NCBI GenBank assembly: GCA_964543295.1
Contig: CAZIXA010000002.1
Location: forward strand, 122,327-186,326
Reading direction: 5' to 3'
Length of the DNA: 64,000 bases
From: AE-B3B sp964543295
GTDB lineage: Bacteria > Aerophobota > Aerophobia > Aerophobales > AE-B3A
The position numbers and the translations under genes were made by a program. Positions 25,060 to 34,204 of the stretch are shown here, one piece after another. A model generated the notes under the pieces. The model did no database searches. It had not been told where the DNA came from and saw only the letters and a program-made list of their open reading frames with translations. Position 1 is the first letter of the stretch. Each line of letters opens with the position of its first letter.

Positions 25060-26895
25060 CTAAGGGTGGGATTTAGAGTATAGTTTAAGTTCTCCGTTAA
25101 AATACACTAGATTTAAGTCTTGATCAAATCTTGGTTTTATAGACCCTTTATAGTTATACAATTTACTTGGATTTACCAAAATGTAATCATCCGAATAAGA
25201 TGTAGGCTCATAAGTAATAGTACTCGTTGAGCGTTTTCCATAAAAAAATGGAATTGTTCTCGTATCAAATTCTACTGCGTATCTCGCCTTAGATGAAGTA
25301 TGCTTGCCGAGCCATTCACCTGCAACTTTATATTTCTCCATCGATGGCAATTTATTAGAATACCAGTAACTTGTGTCTATGCCGGAGCCTTTAAAGAAAA
25401 AAGCGGGTATCTGTGAGTTGAAAAATGAGGTAGTGAAGAGCACCGAAGCAATTAGGGTTGTCAATAGTGTCTTACTACTTTTTGATACTAAGATCTTGTT
25501 AATTTTCTTTTTATTACTAAATCTATAGAGAATCATAGAGGCAAATATAGATGCGAAGGGAGCTGAAAACCCGATAACGCGGTCTACTGGAAATCTATTA
25601 ATGTAATAAAAGCCGAGAATACCACTTAATATAATGGAGAGAAATAACATCATAGAGCGAGTTAGGTTAGTCTCCTCAATCCATAGACCGTATCTTATGA
25701 TATAAATAAATGCAAGCATAAAGAGAAATACCTTGTATACAGCTAAAGAATGGAGGGAGCTGGTAATATTTCTATAATATAGATATAAGATAGATACTGT
25801 TGCAATTGTTATAATGACGGTGATAACTGAGCGATCTGTCAAAAGATTTCTTAGGAATGCTTTTTTTCGCCTGACTGGTATTATACCACCGATTAAGAGT
25901 ATACAAAAAAGTATACTTACGACTACAGGAATTGGCGAATACGTGAATAATCTCGCGGCCATAGTATAAAAAGTTCTTGCCACTTGTTTATAATAGACGA
26001 GATTATAAGCTAAAACCAATACCAAATAACTACCGATCGCTAATACGTCAGTTTTGTAAATGTTTATAATGGTAGATATTTTTGTCTTTTCTTTAAATGC
26101 TAAATTATAGGCAACAAGCAGCACAAGATAGAGTATGAGTATTAGTGCTAAAAATATTGATGTAAAATGATGAGTAAGCAATAGGAGCATCATAAACATT
26201 CCAAGTAATAATAAACGAGCTAGACTGTGATTCTTATCAAACTTTATAAATGCATAAAGTGAGAATATAAAAACTGTAAAAGCTAAACCCTGAGGATGGT
26301 ATTCAGACTGGTAGAATATTAGAACATCAATCAAAGATGAAAAGAGAGCTGCTAATAGGGAAATCCTGATATTTTTTGTGATTTCCTTTGCCACGAGGTA
26401 GACCCCTAAGAAAAACAGCGAACCCAGCGCAGGATTTAGAAAACGAGCGAATAGCATTGGATCTATGCCTGTTACTTTAGTCAAGCTCGATGTTAATATG
26501 TGTAGCGTTGGATAATGCAGCTGCATATCTATTTGAGAATACCACGATTTCATAATCGGCTGTAGTGTTCCGTGTTGGATAATATTTAAGGTGGTAACAA
26601 GATAATAGTATGGGTCATGTAAAGGTGGATATGAGAGCCTTAAATGTGGTATTACCCGGGCGATGACAATGAAAATTAATGCCTGAGGTAAAATGAGGTA
26701 AGTGTCTATGGGATTTTTTATTAAGAATATTCCATAGACCAACAAGGAAATTAGAAGGAAAGTTGAGCCAACTATAACAAAATTAGTAACTTCTGAATTG
26801 ATAATTGTTGGAAAAAACTTAAAGTAACTTCCTACGAAAATCAACAATAAATATGTAACAGGCGCTATAGTTATTAACGTCTCGTTTGTTTTCAT
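25060..26895 (-). CDS. Large GT-C type membrane glycosyltransferase
   Basis: 611 residues, more than ten hydrophobic segments. The first outer loop has YPPLHDPYYYLVTTLNIIQH with an acidic D next to aromatic residues, the placement of the catalytic Asp in GT-C enzymes. SWYSQIDMQLHYPTLHIL follows. The C-terminus is a soluble domain (YKVAGEWLGKHTSSKAR and FYGKRSTSTITYE). AGGCGG lies before the ATG. It is convergent to the gene ending at 24938 and shares its AT-rich composition (17 G/C of 60 at 25501-25560). Transfer of a polyprenyl-phosphate-linked sugar outside the membrane is expected; no donor can be named. Confidence 0.68.
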   Translation of the reverse strand: MKTNETLITIAPVTYLLLIFVGSYFKFFPTIINSEVTNFVIVGSTFLLISLLVYGIFLIKNPIDTYLILPQALIFIVIARVIPHLRLSYPPLHDPYYYLVTTLNIIQHGTLQPIMKSWYSQIDMQLHYPTLHILTSSLTKVTGIDPMLFARFLNPALGSLFFLGVYLVAKEITKNIRISLLAALFSSLIDVLIFYQSEYHPQGLAFTVFIFSLYAFIKFDKNHSLARLLLLGMFMMLLLLTHHFTSIFLALILILYLVLLVAYNLAFKEKTKISTIINIYKTDVLAIGSYLVLVLAYNLVYYKQVARTFYTMAARLFTYSPIPVVVSILFCILLIGGIIPVRRKKAFLRNLLTDRSVITVIITIATVSILYLYYRNITSSLHSLAVYKVFLFMLAFIYIIRYGLWIEETNLTRSMMLFLSIILSGILGFYYINRFPVDRVIGFSAPFASIFASMILYRFSNKKKINKILVSKSSKTLLTTLIASVLFTTSFFNSQIPAFFFKGSGIDTSYWYSNKLPSMEKYKVAGEWLGKHTSSKARYAVEFDTRTIPFFYGKRSTSTITYEPTSYSDDYILVNPSKLYNYKGSIKPRFDQDLNLVYFNGELKLYSKSHP

Positions 26896-26922
26896 ATACC
26901 GCCTACGTAAAGCTCACAGTCT

Positions 26923-28122
26923 CTATTTTTTTAATATTAATTGCCTATACACTCTTTCCATTTCTTTTGCACTTTTTTCCCAACTAAATCTTCCTCTTAC
27001 ATATTTTGCGTTTCTTTCTCCCACATTCTTGGCTAATTTTCCATCGCCTAAATATGTGCACACTCCGTTTGCCAAGCTATCTAAATCGTCTATTTCAACC
27101 AATATTCCATTTTCTCCACTGTTCACAATTTCAGGTATTCCTCCTACTTTTGTTACTACGACAGGCTTTCCAGCAGCCATCGCCTCTACGATGGTCAAAC
27201 CGAAACCTTCCAGTCTTGAAGATGAGACATAAACATCACAAATAGAATACAATTTTCTTAGGCTCAATTCATCCACATAACCAGTAAAAATAACCCTATT
27301 CATAATACCTAAAGAACAAGCAAGCTCTTTATAAGGCCTTTGGTCTCCCGAGCCTACTACAACTAAGTTGGCATCTATATTAGTTAGTACTTGCTTAAAC
27401 GCCCCTAAGAGAAGTGATAGTCCTTTCCTTTGCTCAAGTCGTCCCACAAACATAACGGTCGGCTTTTTATGAATACCAAATTTGTCTCTAATTTCTTTTT
27501 TTTCTTCTTCATTGAAATCAAAGCTTTTTTGTTCCATTCCATTATATATTACCTCTATTTTTGCCGCTGGAACATTATATGCTAAAATCAATTCTTTCTT
27601 AGTGTAGTTACTAACTGCGATGATTTTATCTGCTCGTTTAATACATATTTTTTCAATACAGGGAACTATACCTATTTCTTCGCCTAAATTCTTTATTCTA
27701 TTAAAATATGTAGGTTTTACAGTGCCTAAAGTATTATGTGCTAAATGGTGAATGATTAGAACCCGAGGCGCTTTCGTTAATTTTTTAGTCAGGCTAAAAT
27801 CACTTACATTATTCCCATGCACGATATCAAAGCTACCAATTTCCTTCTCAATCACTCCAAATCTTTTCCTTAGACTTATCCAGTAAGAAGGTGCACTTAA
27901 AAGTGGTTTATTGATAAAATTGATTCTGTGGACAAAAACGCCATCATTAATTTCGTATTCTTCGCTGCCAGTGATGCGCGGTGCGATAATGTGCACCTTG
28001 TGACTCAATTTTGCTAACCCTTTTGTCAATTTTTCCGCAACAACTCCGGCACCACCTTGAATAAACGGTGGATATTCAAAGGTGACAAATGCTACTTTCA
28101 TTGGGGAAAGATATTTCACCAA
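26923..28122 (-). CDS. GT4 family glycosyltransferase
   Basis: 399 residues. N-terminal VAFVTFEYPPFIQGGAGVVA, the typical GGAG acceptor loop; DIVHGNNVSDFSL; and the donor domain VMFVGRLEQRKGLSLLLGAF, SSSRLEGFGLTIVEAMAAGK with the EX7E motif, GGIPEIVNSGENGILV. The best start is TTG 28122 (or GTG 28119), because AGGAGG lies seven bases upstream; ATG 28101 has no such site. The start overlaps the end of the DUF1616-like gene by seven bases, so translation is coupled. Confidence 0.85.
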   Translation of the reverse strand: MVKYLSPMKVAFVTFEYPPFIQGGAGVVAEKLTKGLAKLSHKVHIIAPRITGSEEYEINDGVFVHRINFINKPLLSAPSYWISLRKRFGVIEKEIGSFDIVHGNNVSDFSLTKKLTKAPRVLIIHHLAHNTLGTVKPTYFNRIKNLGEEIGIVPCIEKICIKRADKIIAVSNYTKKELILAYNVPAAKIEVIYNGMEQKSFDFNEEEKKEIRDKFGIHKKPTVMFVGRLEQRKGLSLLLGAFKQVLTNIDANLVVVGSGDQRPYKELACSLGIMNRVIFTGYVDELSLRKLYSICDVYVSSSRLEGFGLTIVEAMAAGKPVVVTKVGGIPEIVNSGENGILVEIDDLDSLANGVCTYLGDGKLAKNVGERNAKYVRGRFSWEKSAKEMERVYRQLILKK

Positions 28123-28505
28123 TCAGGTTCCTCCTCTCTGCCTGATCTCGCTCTTCTTGCGGCAGTTACAGCGGCTAATATCAATGTGAAGGAAGATATC
28201 GCCAACAAGATCGGACTCAATCTAATTCCCCAGGGAGTGTAATTTAACATGAGACCGATAATTACCACCACTGCTATACTCAATCCTATACTGAGAGCAA
28301 TTCTTTCTATTCCGTCCATTTCATCTTTTTTTGGGAATAGGGCACAAATAAGAGAATATCCCGGCAGAAATAATACCAGAGGGAAGCCTACTATTATTCG
28401 CAGTGGCGTGGCATTTAGTGGTGGAACTACTATAAAAAACACCGATATTACTACAAAAAATATCACACCTATAACGTCTTTTGGCACTTGTCGTTCCAGA
28501 TTCAT
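28116..28505 (-). CDS. Short DUF1616-type membrane protein (TM half only)
   Basis: 129 residues from ATG 28505; a longer frame to 28592 would begin upstream of the likely promoter. It has PPLNATPLRIIVGFPLVLFL, PGYSLICALFPKKDEMDGIE and ALSIGLSIAVVVIIGLMLNY then TPWGIRLSPILLAISS. These are the characteristic N-terminal membrane signatures of DUF1616 proteins, which are normally about 300-350 residues and mostly archaeal, with an exported C-terminal Ig-like domain. That half is missing here and appears on the opposite strand at 28672. Function of DUF1616 is not known; it often occurs in S-layer or polysaccharide loci. Confidence 0.8.
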   Translation of the reverse strand: MNLERQVPKDVIGVIFFVVISVFFIVVPPLNATPLRIIVGFPLVLFLPGYSLICALFPKKDEMDGIERIALSIGLSIAVVVIIGLMLNYTPWGIRLSPILLAISSFTLILAAVTAARRARSGREEEPDW

Positions 28506-28564
28506 ATGTTGCAACCTACGTTTTATGAAATAATTTGCTTGAGTTAGCCACTTGATCTTTAGCC

Positions 28565-28592
28565 AGTATAGCAAAAGGAGGAAACAAAACAA
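28565..28592 (-). promoter_or_regulatory. Probable promoter for the DUF1616-like and GT4 minus-strand pair
   Basis: On the minus strand TTGTTT (28592-28587) and TATACT (28570-28565) are separated by 16 bases. The predicted transcript would begin near 28558, leaving about 50 bases before ATG 28505. It is back to back with the plus-strand promoter at 28617. Confidence 0.45.
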
Positions 28593-28616
28593 GTTAAAGG
28601 TTTTTCATAAGTTTCG

Positions 28617-28645
28617 TTGACGGAAAGGCTCAAAACTGATATAAT
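28617..28645 (+). promoter_or_regulatory. Sigma-70-type promoter of the DUF1616-like exported protein
   Basis: TTGACG (28617-28622), a 17-base spacer and TATAAT (28640-28645). The same hexamers and spacing occur at 52634-52662, which supports both. Confidence 0.8.
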
Positions 28646-28671
28646 CCTTTCATCAACTGGTGAGGGAGGGG

Positions 28672-29538
28672 ATGATGAATGGAAAAAGAACTACTGTCTA
28701 TATAATAATAGCTATGTGTATAACAGGAGTCGCTATCGTTGGATTTCTTATCTTTAGATATGCGCCTGTGAATGAAAACTTTTCCGAGCTTTATTTTGAG
28801 AACCAGGAACAATTACCGGATAAAATAAGAGTGGGGGAAGAGGAAAGTTTTGCCTTCACTGTAGTCTCACACGAAGGTGATAAATCCTCTTACCACTATG
28901 CCGTCAAACTTGATGATGAAACGATTAGAGAGGGGACCTTCACTCTATTACCACAGGAGGAAAAGACAATAGATATAAAGTTTACTGCGGGTGAGTCAAG
29001 CATAGCTTTTGTGGATAGCAAAACCAAGTTATATACTGCCCATTTTAAGCTGGATAATATAGCTGGTGTTACCTGGCCTGGAGTAAAGACTGAGAAGTCA
29101 GTTCCGATCTTTGAAACTGAGGATGGTAAGATCGTACTTCCAATCAGCTTTTCATATGACGGAGCTCCAGGATCGTCTGTTCTGTTAAGAATTGATCCGA
29201 ATTCGAAAGATAGTTTCCACTTTAGTTATACCCAAAAATATGATGTGAAGAGCGAGGAAAAAAAGGAGGAAACTGCAGAACAAATTTCTACTTCTCCTCA
29301 AAGCAAGGAGGATAAAATTACAAAAATCGTCTCTTTAGGTCAAACAGGATATGACATAATAGAAGAAGAACAAACCATTACCAATGATCAGGGAAAGATA
29401 ACCTTCATACGCAAGGTAGTAAAGTCTGAATATCGTTACCAAAGGAAGAAAATCTCAGTTGAAGTGTTGGCTAATGGAAAGGAATATGAGGTACATTTCT
29501 GGACAATAGTTGAAGAATTAGCTGAGTCAACAAAATAA
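28672..29538 (+). CDS. Membrane-anchored exported protein, DUF1616 C-terminal-like Ig domain
   Basis: 288 residues from ATG 28672 (GGTGAGG six bases upstream; ATG 28675 also possible). One N-terminal membrane segment (VYIIIAMCITGVAIVGFLIF), then NFSELYFENQEQLPDKIRVG and FAFTVVSHEGDKSSYHYAVK plus TFTLLPQEEKTIDIKF. This is the same order as in the C-terminal domain of DUF1616 (F-x-E-F/LY, a loop ending in vG-e, V-x-N/SHE-g, L-x-x-x-E-x-W/K). The rest (from about residue 125) is beta-rich with a charged, lysine/glutamate-rich linker near residue 200. It is probably anchored in the inner membrane with the body outside. Function unknown. Confidence 0.65.
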   Translation: MMNGKRTTVYIIIAMCITGVAIVGFLIFRYAPVNENFSELYFENQEQLPDKIRVGEEESFAFTVVSHEGDKSSYHYAVKLDDETIREGTFTLLPQEEKTIDIKFTAGESSIAFVDSKTKLYTAHFKLDNIAGVTWPGVKTEKSVPIFETEDGKIVLPISFSYDGAPGSSVLLRIDPNSKDSFHFSYTQKYDVKSEEKKEETAEQISTSPQSKEDKITKIVSLGQTGYDIIEEEQTITNDQGKITFIRKVVKSEYRYQRKKISVEVLANGKEYEVHFWTIVEELAESTK

Positions 29539-29721
29539 GAAAGAGTGATTAGCCCTGTACTATAAGTGAGTTCCTTGAGATCCATCAGTATTTGCTATGA
29601 TTCGGTGTTATATCTTACCACTGATTACCTCTCTTTCTAACCCATAGAAATTCCCTCCGAACAACAAGGAATTTGACTCTCTCTATAATTCTGTTAATAT
29701 ACTCCTCAGGAAACGGAACTT
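29539..29721. other. Intergenic stretch between the exported protein and the GT2/DUF2304 operon
   Basis: No gene seen. TTGACT with TATACT at 19 bases spacing lies close before 29722 and could be a weak promoter; the spacing is too long for confidence. No hairpin followed by a T-run is visible. Confidence 0.4.
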
Positions 29722-30447
29722 ATGGACAAGTCTAGAGTTTTGGTTATCATTCCGGCTTATAATGAGGAGAAGAATATTGGCGGAGTAATTAAAAAAGTTC
29801 AAGAGAACATTCCCGGTGTTGATGTGGTAGTTATTGACGATGGTTCTAGCGATGGGACGGCCAAAGTTGGCCGAGAGCTAGGAGCTAGAGTTCTTTCCCA
29901 TTGTGTCAATCTTGGCCCCGGTGCTGCTACTCAGACGGGTTATAAGTATGCTCTGAGGTATTCTTATGAATTGGTTGTTCAATTGGATGGGGATGGACAA
30001 CACGATCCTGGATCTATCAGAGATTTATTGAACGTTTTGGAAAATGAGTCTTGTGATCTGGTGATTGGCTCCCGTTTTCTAGGAGATGAAGGATACGAGC
30101 CCCACTGGATAAGAAAGATAGGGATGAGCTTTTTCTCAGTCCTAACTTCTCTAATAGTTAAACAGAAGATTACTGACTCTACCTCTGGGTTTAGAGTCCT
30201 CAATCGCAAGGTTCTAGATTTTCTGGCTAACAGTGACTATCCTTCTGATTATCAGGATGCAGATGTAATAACTCTGACACACTTTGCTGGTTTTCGTATG
30301 AGAGAGGCACCGGTGATTATGCACAAGGATACCAGTGGTAAGTCTTTAATCGGCGGCGCTAGATTTATCTATTACGGCTTCAAGGTGCTTCTCTCGGTCA
30401 TAGTTACCTTGTTACGAGAAAAACCATCCAGGGAAAGGGGGAAGTGA
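29722..30447 (+). CDS. Polyprenyl-phosphate glycosyltransferase (DPM1/DPG-synthase-like GT2)
   Basis: 241 residues. VLVIIPAYNEEKNIGGVIKK, VVVIDDGSSDGTAKVGRELG, NLGPGAATQTGYKYAL, VVQLDGDGQHDPGSI with the DGDGQHD metal site, DSTSGFRVLNRKVLDF. These are standard for GT2 enzymes that charge dolichyl- or undecaprenyl-phosphate with mannose or glucose. Such lipid-linked donors are used by the GT-C proteins at 30884 and 32882 that follow, which makes this four-gene group internally consistent. The GT2/DUF2304 adjacency is a known conserved pair. Confidence 0.92.
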   Translation: MDKSRVLVIIPAYNEEKNIGGVIKKVQENIPGVDVVVIDDGSSDGTAKVGRELGARVLSHCVNLGPGAATQTGYKYALRYSYELVVQLDGDGQHDPGSIRDLLNVLENESCDLVIGSRFLGDEGYEPHWIRKIGMSFFSVLTSLIVKQKITDSTSGFRVLNRKVLDFLANSDYPSDYQDADVITLTHFAGFRMREAPVIMHKDTSGKSLIGGARFIYYGFKVLLSVIVTLLREKPSRERGK

Positions 30448-30450
30448 AAA

Positions 30451-30816
30451 ATGCTTCTTCGGCAGAAGGTCGTTGTTATTTTGCTAAGCGTGGGACTTAT
30501 CATCCTTATTTTTGAATTAGTTCGCAGAAGGAAACTCCGGGAGGAGTATTCCTGGCTCTGGATGTTGACGGGAGTGGTGATCTTTATCCTGGCTGTCTGG
30601 CACAATCTTTTGGTGTTTATAACTCATCTAATAGGGGCTGCTTTACCAACCTCAACTCTTTTTTTCTTTGGTGCTTTTTTCTTGATCCTCATTAACCTCT
30701 ATTTTTCAGTAAAAATCTCAACCCTCACCGAGCAGATTAAGAAGCTGGCGCAGAGACAGGCAATCCTTGAGAGCTTGGTGGAGAAGCCCATCTCGGGTAG
30801 AAAAAAAGGGCGATAA
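30451..30816 (+). CDS. DUF2304 membrane protein
   Basis: 121 residues, three hydrophobic segments. EYSWLWMLTGVVIFILAVWH and FFGAFFLILINLYFSVKIST are followed by a C-terminal coiled coil (LTEQIKKLAQRQAILESLVE). DUF2304 proteins almost always sit directly after a DPM1-like GT2, as here (three bases apart, GGGGGAAG before the ATG). They may help anchor or regulate the transferase, or act as a flippase partner. The function is not established. Confidence 0.88.
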   Translation: MLLRQKVVVILLSVGLIILIFELVRRRKLREEYSWLWMLTGVVIFILAVWHNLLVFITHLIGAALPTSTLFFFGAFFLILINLYFSVKISTLTEQIKKLAQRQAILESLVEKPISGRKKGR

Positions 30817-30883
30817 TCGGAGCAGAAAATAGCCTTTGAGAAATTTTTATACCCTCTAGACGATTTTTTGGAATGCTAGCTTT

Positions 30884-32857
30884 ATGATAAGGATGTACCT
30901 GAAAAGAGCTAAATGGTTTGTGTTGGCCGGGTGGACAGTTTTTGTCTATGTTACTTATCTTCGCCTCTGGCGGGATAATGTCTTCTGGGGACAGACTATT
31001 CTCTGGAAAAGTCTGGGGGAAGTATTCTTTAGACTTTTTCTCCTGGCGCTCTTTCTTTTAATCGCTGCCGCTCTGGGGAAAAGAATCTTTAGGTGGGTCG
31101 GGTTTGAAACTGGTTCTTTTTTGGAATCTCTTTTATTTGGTCTGGTCATAGGTCTGGCGGTTTTTACTTATTTATTCATTGGCCTTGGTCTAATAGGACT
31201 CTTTAACAGGTGGGCGGTAAACCTCTCATTGTTGGGAATATACCTGATCATTTATCCTGAGATCAGGAATATTATCCATCAAATAAGGGCTAGATTGAAA
31301 AATCTAGTCAGTTCAGGAATACCTTCTGGGGAAATTCTGTTAGTCCTGGTTGTGCTGATTCAGGCGGTATTTAACCTCGCCGGAGCCTCGGTACTTCCTT
31401 TCGATTGGGATGGTTTGGGTGCATATCTTCCTATGGCTAAAGAATGGACTCGTCTTCATCACCTAGCCGATATCCCCTATGTCAATTTCGGTACCCGCAA
31501 TATTCCATTTAATGTGGGGATTCTCTACGCAGCGTCGCTGCTGGTTAAGGATGCTATTCTGGCCAAGCTTATTCACTTTTCTTTTGGCCTTCTCACCGCA
31601 GTGGGAATTTATGCTCTGGGGAGAAGGTACTTTTCCTCCCGAATTGGTCTATTCTCTGCGGCCATTTTTTACCTAGTACCCATTGTGAGCTGGATATCCC
31701 CCACCGCTTTTATTGATTTAGGATTTACCTTTTATGCCTTTTTTGCCATTTACGCTCTCGTCAACTGGATTACTTCCCATAAAAGAAGCTGGCTCATTGT
31801 ATCGGCAATAGTTAGCGGACTCTGTTTGGGTTCAAAGTATACCGGCTTTTTGTGGGTAGCTCTCTTATTTTTAGCGGTTCTCATTAATAGCTTGCTCTCG
31901 GAGAAACAAAAATTGAGGGCGGTAGCCCAAAATACCCTGTTATTTGCTGTTCTGACTGGACTGGTTGGCTGTTTCTGGTATCTGAGAGGCTTCATTATCT
32001 CCGGGGATTTGGTTTTTTCTCATTTGTATCATCTTCTTAGAGGAGAGTGGTGGAGAGGGGCCTTTGCTGCCTCCGGGACTCAAGGAACTCTGGGAGCAAA
32101 ATTCTCCTCTCTGGCACCTCATCTTTTTCTACCCTGGGAGATTACCATGCATAGCCGAAGGTTTCATGGTCGCGGTGCGGTAGGATTGCTTTTTTTGTCT
32201 TTCCTGCCGTTTCTTCTTTTCCGCAGGTTCAGAAAAAGCGGCCTGATAAAGTTTTTCTTATACTACTCGGCGGGATATCTTTTTTTCTGGGGCTGGTCAT
32301 TTCCCTATAAACGGGGACTTCTTCCAGTTTTTCCCTTGCTTAGCGTCATGGTGGCTTGTGTAGTGAATGAAGTTTCGAATCTCCATAGACTCCTTAGAGA
32401 TGCTCTTTTTGCCTTACTTATCTTTACCTTTATTTTCCAGATTTTTTATTTGGCTCCTGATGGTTTGAATCAGGTTTTTCAAAGACTGTCCGTTTTTGTG
32501 GGATTGAAATCGCAAAAAGAATATATTTGGAAAAATGAGGAAACCTACCGGGTTTTTGACTACATCAACGGGCGCTTGCCCATTGATTCTAAGTTGTTTA
32601 TTGTGAACGATCCTCGGACTTTTTATTGTGAGCGGCGCTATGTCACGATAATTCTGAAAAAGGGCAGTCGCCTTAATCCTTCCTCATTAAGAGATACCGC
32701 CGGACTATTGGCAGAATTTAGAAAAGCCGGGATCACTCATCTCGTGATTAATCGGAAGCTGTGGAAGCCGGCTTGGCTAGAAGATCTTAAAGAGAAACAT
32801 CTCCAGGTTCTTTATGATGAACATGGTTTCCAGGTTTTTAAAATGTGCTATGAGTAA
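30884..32857 (+). CDS. GT-C type membrane glycosyltransferase (PMT/ArnT-like)
   Basis: 657 residues with more than ten hydrophobic segments. The outer loop FDWDGLGAYLPMAKEWTRLH has the acidic pair used for catalysis in ArnT/PMT-like enzymes; LYALGRRYFSSRIG-type loop and GLCLGSKYTGFLWVAL are typical of the PMT_2 group. A soluble C-terminal domain (YRVFDYINGRLPIDSKLF, then FRKAGITHLVINRKLW) resembles that of other GT-C enzymes. It should use the lipid-linked sugar made by the GT2 at 29722. Acceptor unknown. Confidence 0.75.
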   Translation: MIRMYLKRAKWFVLAGWTVFVYVTYLRLWRDNVFWGQTILWKSLGEVFFRLFLLALFLLIAAALGKRIFRWVGFETGSFLESLLFGLVIGLAVFTYLFIGLGLIGLFNRWAVNLSLLGIYLIIYPEIRNIIHQIRARLKNLVSSGIPSGEILLVLVVLIQAVFNLAGASVLPFDWDGLGAYLPMAKEWTRLHHLADIPYVNFGTRNIPFNVGILYAASLLVKDAILAKLIHFSFGLLTAVGIYALGRRYFSSRIGLFSAAIFYLVPIVSWISPTAFIDLGFTFYAFFAIYALVNWITSHKRSWLIVSAIVSGLCLGSKYTGFLWVALLFLAVLINSLLSEKQKLRAVAQNTLLFAVLTGLVGCFWYLRGFIISGDLVFSHLYHLLRGEWWRGAFAASGTQGTLGAKFSSLAPHLFLPWEITMHSRRFHGRGAVGLLFLSFLPFLLFRRFRKSGLIKFFLYYSAGYLFFWGWSFPYKRGLLPVFPLLSVMVACVVNEVSNLHRLLRDALFALLIFTFIFQIFYLAPDGLNQVFQRLSVFVGLKSQKEYIWKNEETYRVFDYINGRLPIDSKLFIVNDPRTFYCERRYVTIILKKGSRLNPSSLRDTAGLLAEFRKAGITHLVINRKLWKPAWLEDLKEKHLQVLYDEHGFQVFKMCYE

Positions 32858-32881
32858 TCCTGGGTTGGTGAAGCTGGGCAG

Positions 32882-34204
32882 ATGAATATCCTGAACAAAA
32901 TAATCGAAATTATAAAGAAACTATTCTCAAAGGTAATTCCCTATAGCTACAGGAAGGAGCCATCAATACGGGCAAGCATACTCAAGTGGCTCTTGATTGG
33001 ACTTCTGATCAGAGTTACCATTATGCCTTTCACCGTCTACTATCCGGATCTTTTAGGCGTTTATTGGCGCTCCTCCTTTATTGCCTATCATAAGGTGCTC
33101 TGGATGGGTGGGGGGCAGATGTTTGTGCACTACATTCACGCTTTCTTTTTGTGGATTTTTAAACCGCTCATGCCCTACTTTGACAGCATACTATATAATC
33201 CCGAAATGGGTGCAAGCTCTGGCTGGGATATGTTCACTGTCTTTGTTACTCATCCTAATGTCTTTAGGACCCTTTTTCTTTTCAAAATCCCTTACTTAAT
33301 CTTTGATCTTGGATGTGCCTTCTTACTCCTTCGCATTTTTCAAGATATCAAAAAGGGACGAGTTGCCTTCATATTCTGGATAGTGAATCCCATTGTGATA
33401 TTTGCCACCTACTTTGCCGCTAGATATGAGTCTATCCCAGTATTTTTCATTTTGTTAAGTCTATATTCTGCCAGAAATAATTTACCGGGAAGATCGCTTT
33501 TTTTTCTGGGAATAAGTACCATTGCCCGATGGTATCCTTTGATTTTACTGCCTTTTTATATAGTTATTCTAGGAAAGAGGCTGGGGGAGCGCCTAAAACT
33601 AGTATTTTGGGGACTTCTTCCTTTGGGATTGATGACAATTTTGGCCAGATTACTGGGCCGACCCGGCGAAGTGGAATCCTTAGCTCCACTTCCTTTCGGT
33701 GAGAACTTTTTCGGGATGAGATTTTACCTCCAACATCTTTACGATAACGTATTCGTCTTTGTAGTGGCCTATACGTTTCTATTATTATTTACCTGCTTGA
33801 ACACCAATTATTCCTTTAGGAATTTGTGGAAGACTCTTCTTGCTCTTATGTTGATATTTTTTGCTACCTGCTTTTTCCATGCCCACTATTTTATGTGGTT
33901 AATTCCCTTTTTAACCCTGCAAGTTGTGGAAGATAAAAAATTTACCAGATTATTCATAGCTCAGATTGTATGTTTCGTCGTTTACACTTTTCAATGGGAA
34001 AGACATTTTGCTGGCTATCTCTTTGCTCCACTCGATTATTCCTATTTTACCAGTCTAAAGAGTCCCTTTAAAATCATAAATCAATATTACCCGGCCGATA
34101 AATTCATCAGCGTTTTTCGCAGTGTGTTTTCTGGAATTTCCCTGTGGATGACGTTCTTAATCTTAAGAGAATTTTTCTCGGTCAAAAAAGGGGTATCGCG
34201 ATGA
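32882..34204 (+). CDS. Polytopic membrane protein, probable GT-C mannosyltransferase
   Basis: 440 residues, about ten hydrophobic segments. Starts with a basic amphipathic N-terminus (KIIEIIKKLFSKVIP). FWIVNPIVIFATYFAARYES and FLGISTIARWYPLILLPFYI are reminiscent of DUF2029/PIG-M-like GT-C enzymes, which have a P-x-x-I near a membrane edge and a conserved YPLILLP loop. The acidic YYPDLLGVYWRSS loop after segment 1 could hold the catalytic residue. Overlaps the next start in ATGA. Less certain than the neighbour at 30884. Confidence 0.6.
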   Translation: MNILNKIIEIIKKLFSKVIPYSYRKEPSIRASILKWLLIGLLIRVTIMPFTVYYPDLLGVYWRSSFIAYHKVLWMGGGQMFVHYIHAFFLWIFKPLMPYFDSILYNPEMGASSGWDMFTVFVTHPNVFRTLFLFKIPYLIFDLGCAFLLLRIFQDIKKGRVAFIFWIVNPIVIFATYFAARYESIPVFFILLSLYSARNNLPGRSLFFLGISTIARWYPLILLPFYIVILGKRLGERLKLVFWGLLPLGLMTILARLLGRPGEVESLAPLPFGENFFGMRFYLQHLYDNVFVFVVAYTFLLLFTCLNTNYSFRNLWKTLLALMLIFFATCFFHAHYFMWLIPFLTLQVVEDKKFTRLFIAQIVCFVVYTFQWERHFAGYLFAPLDYSYFTSLKSPFKIINQYYPADKFISVFRSVFSGISLWMTFLILREFFSVKKGVSR

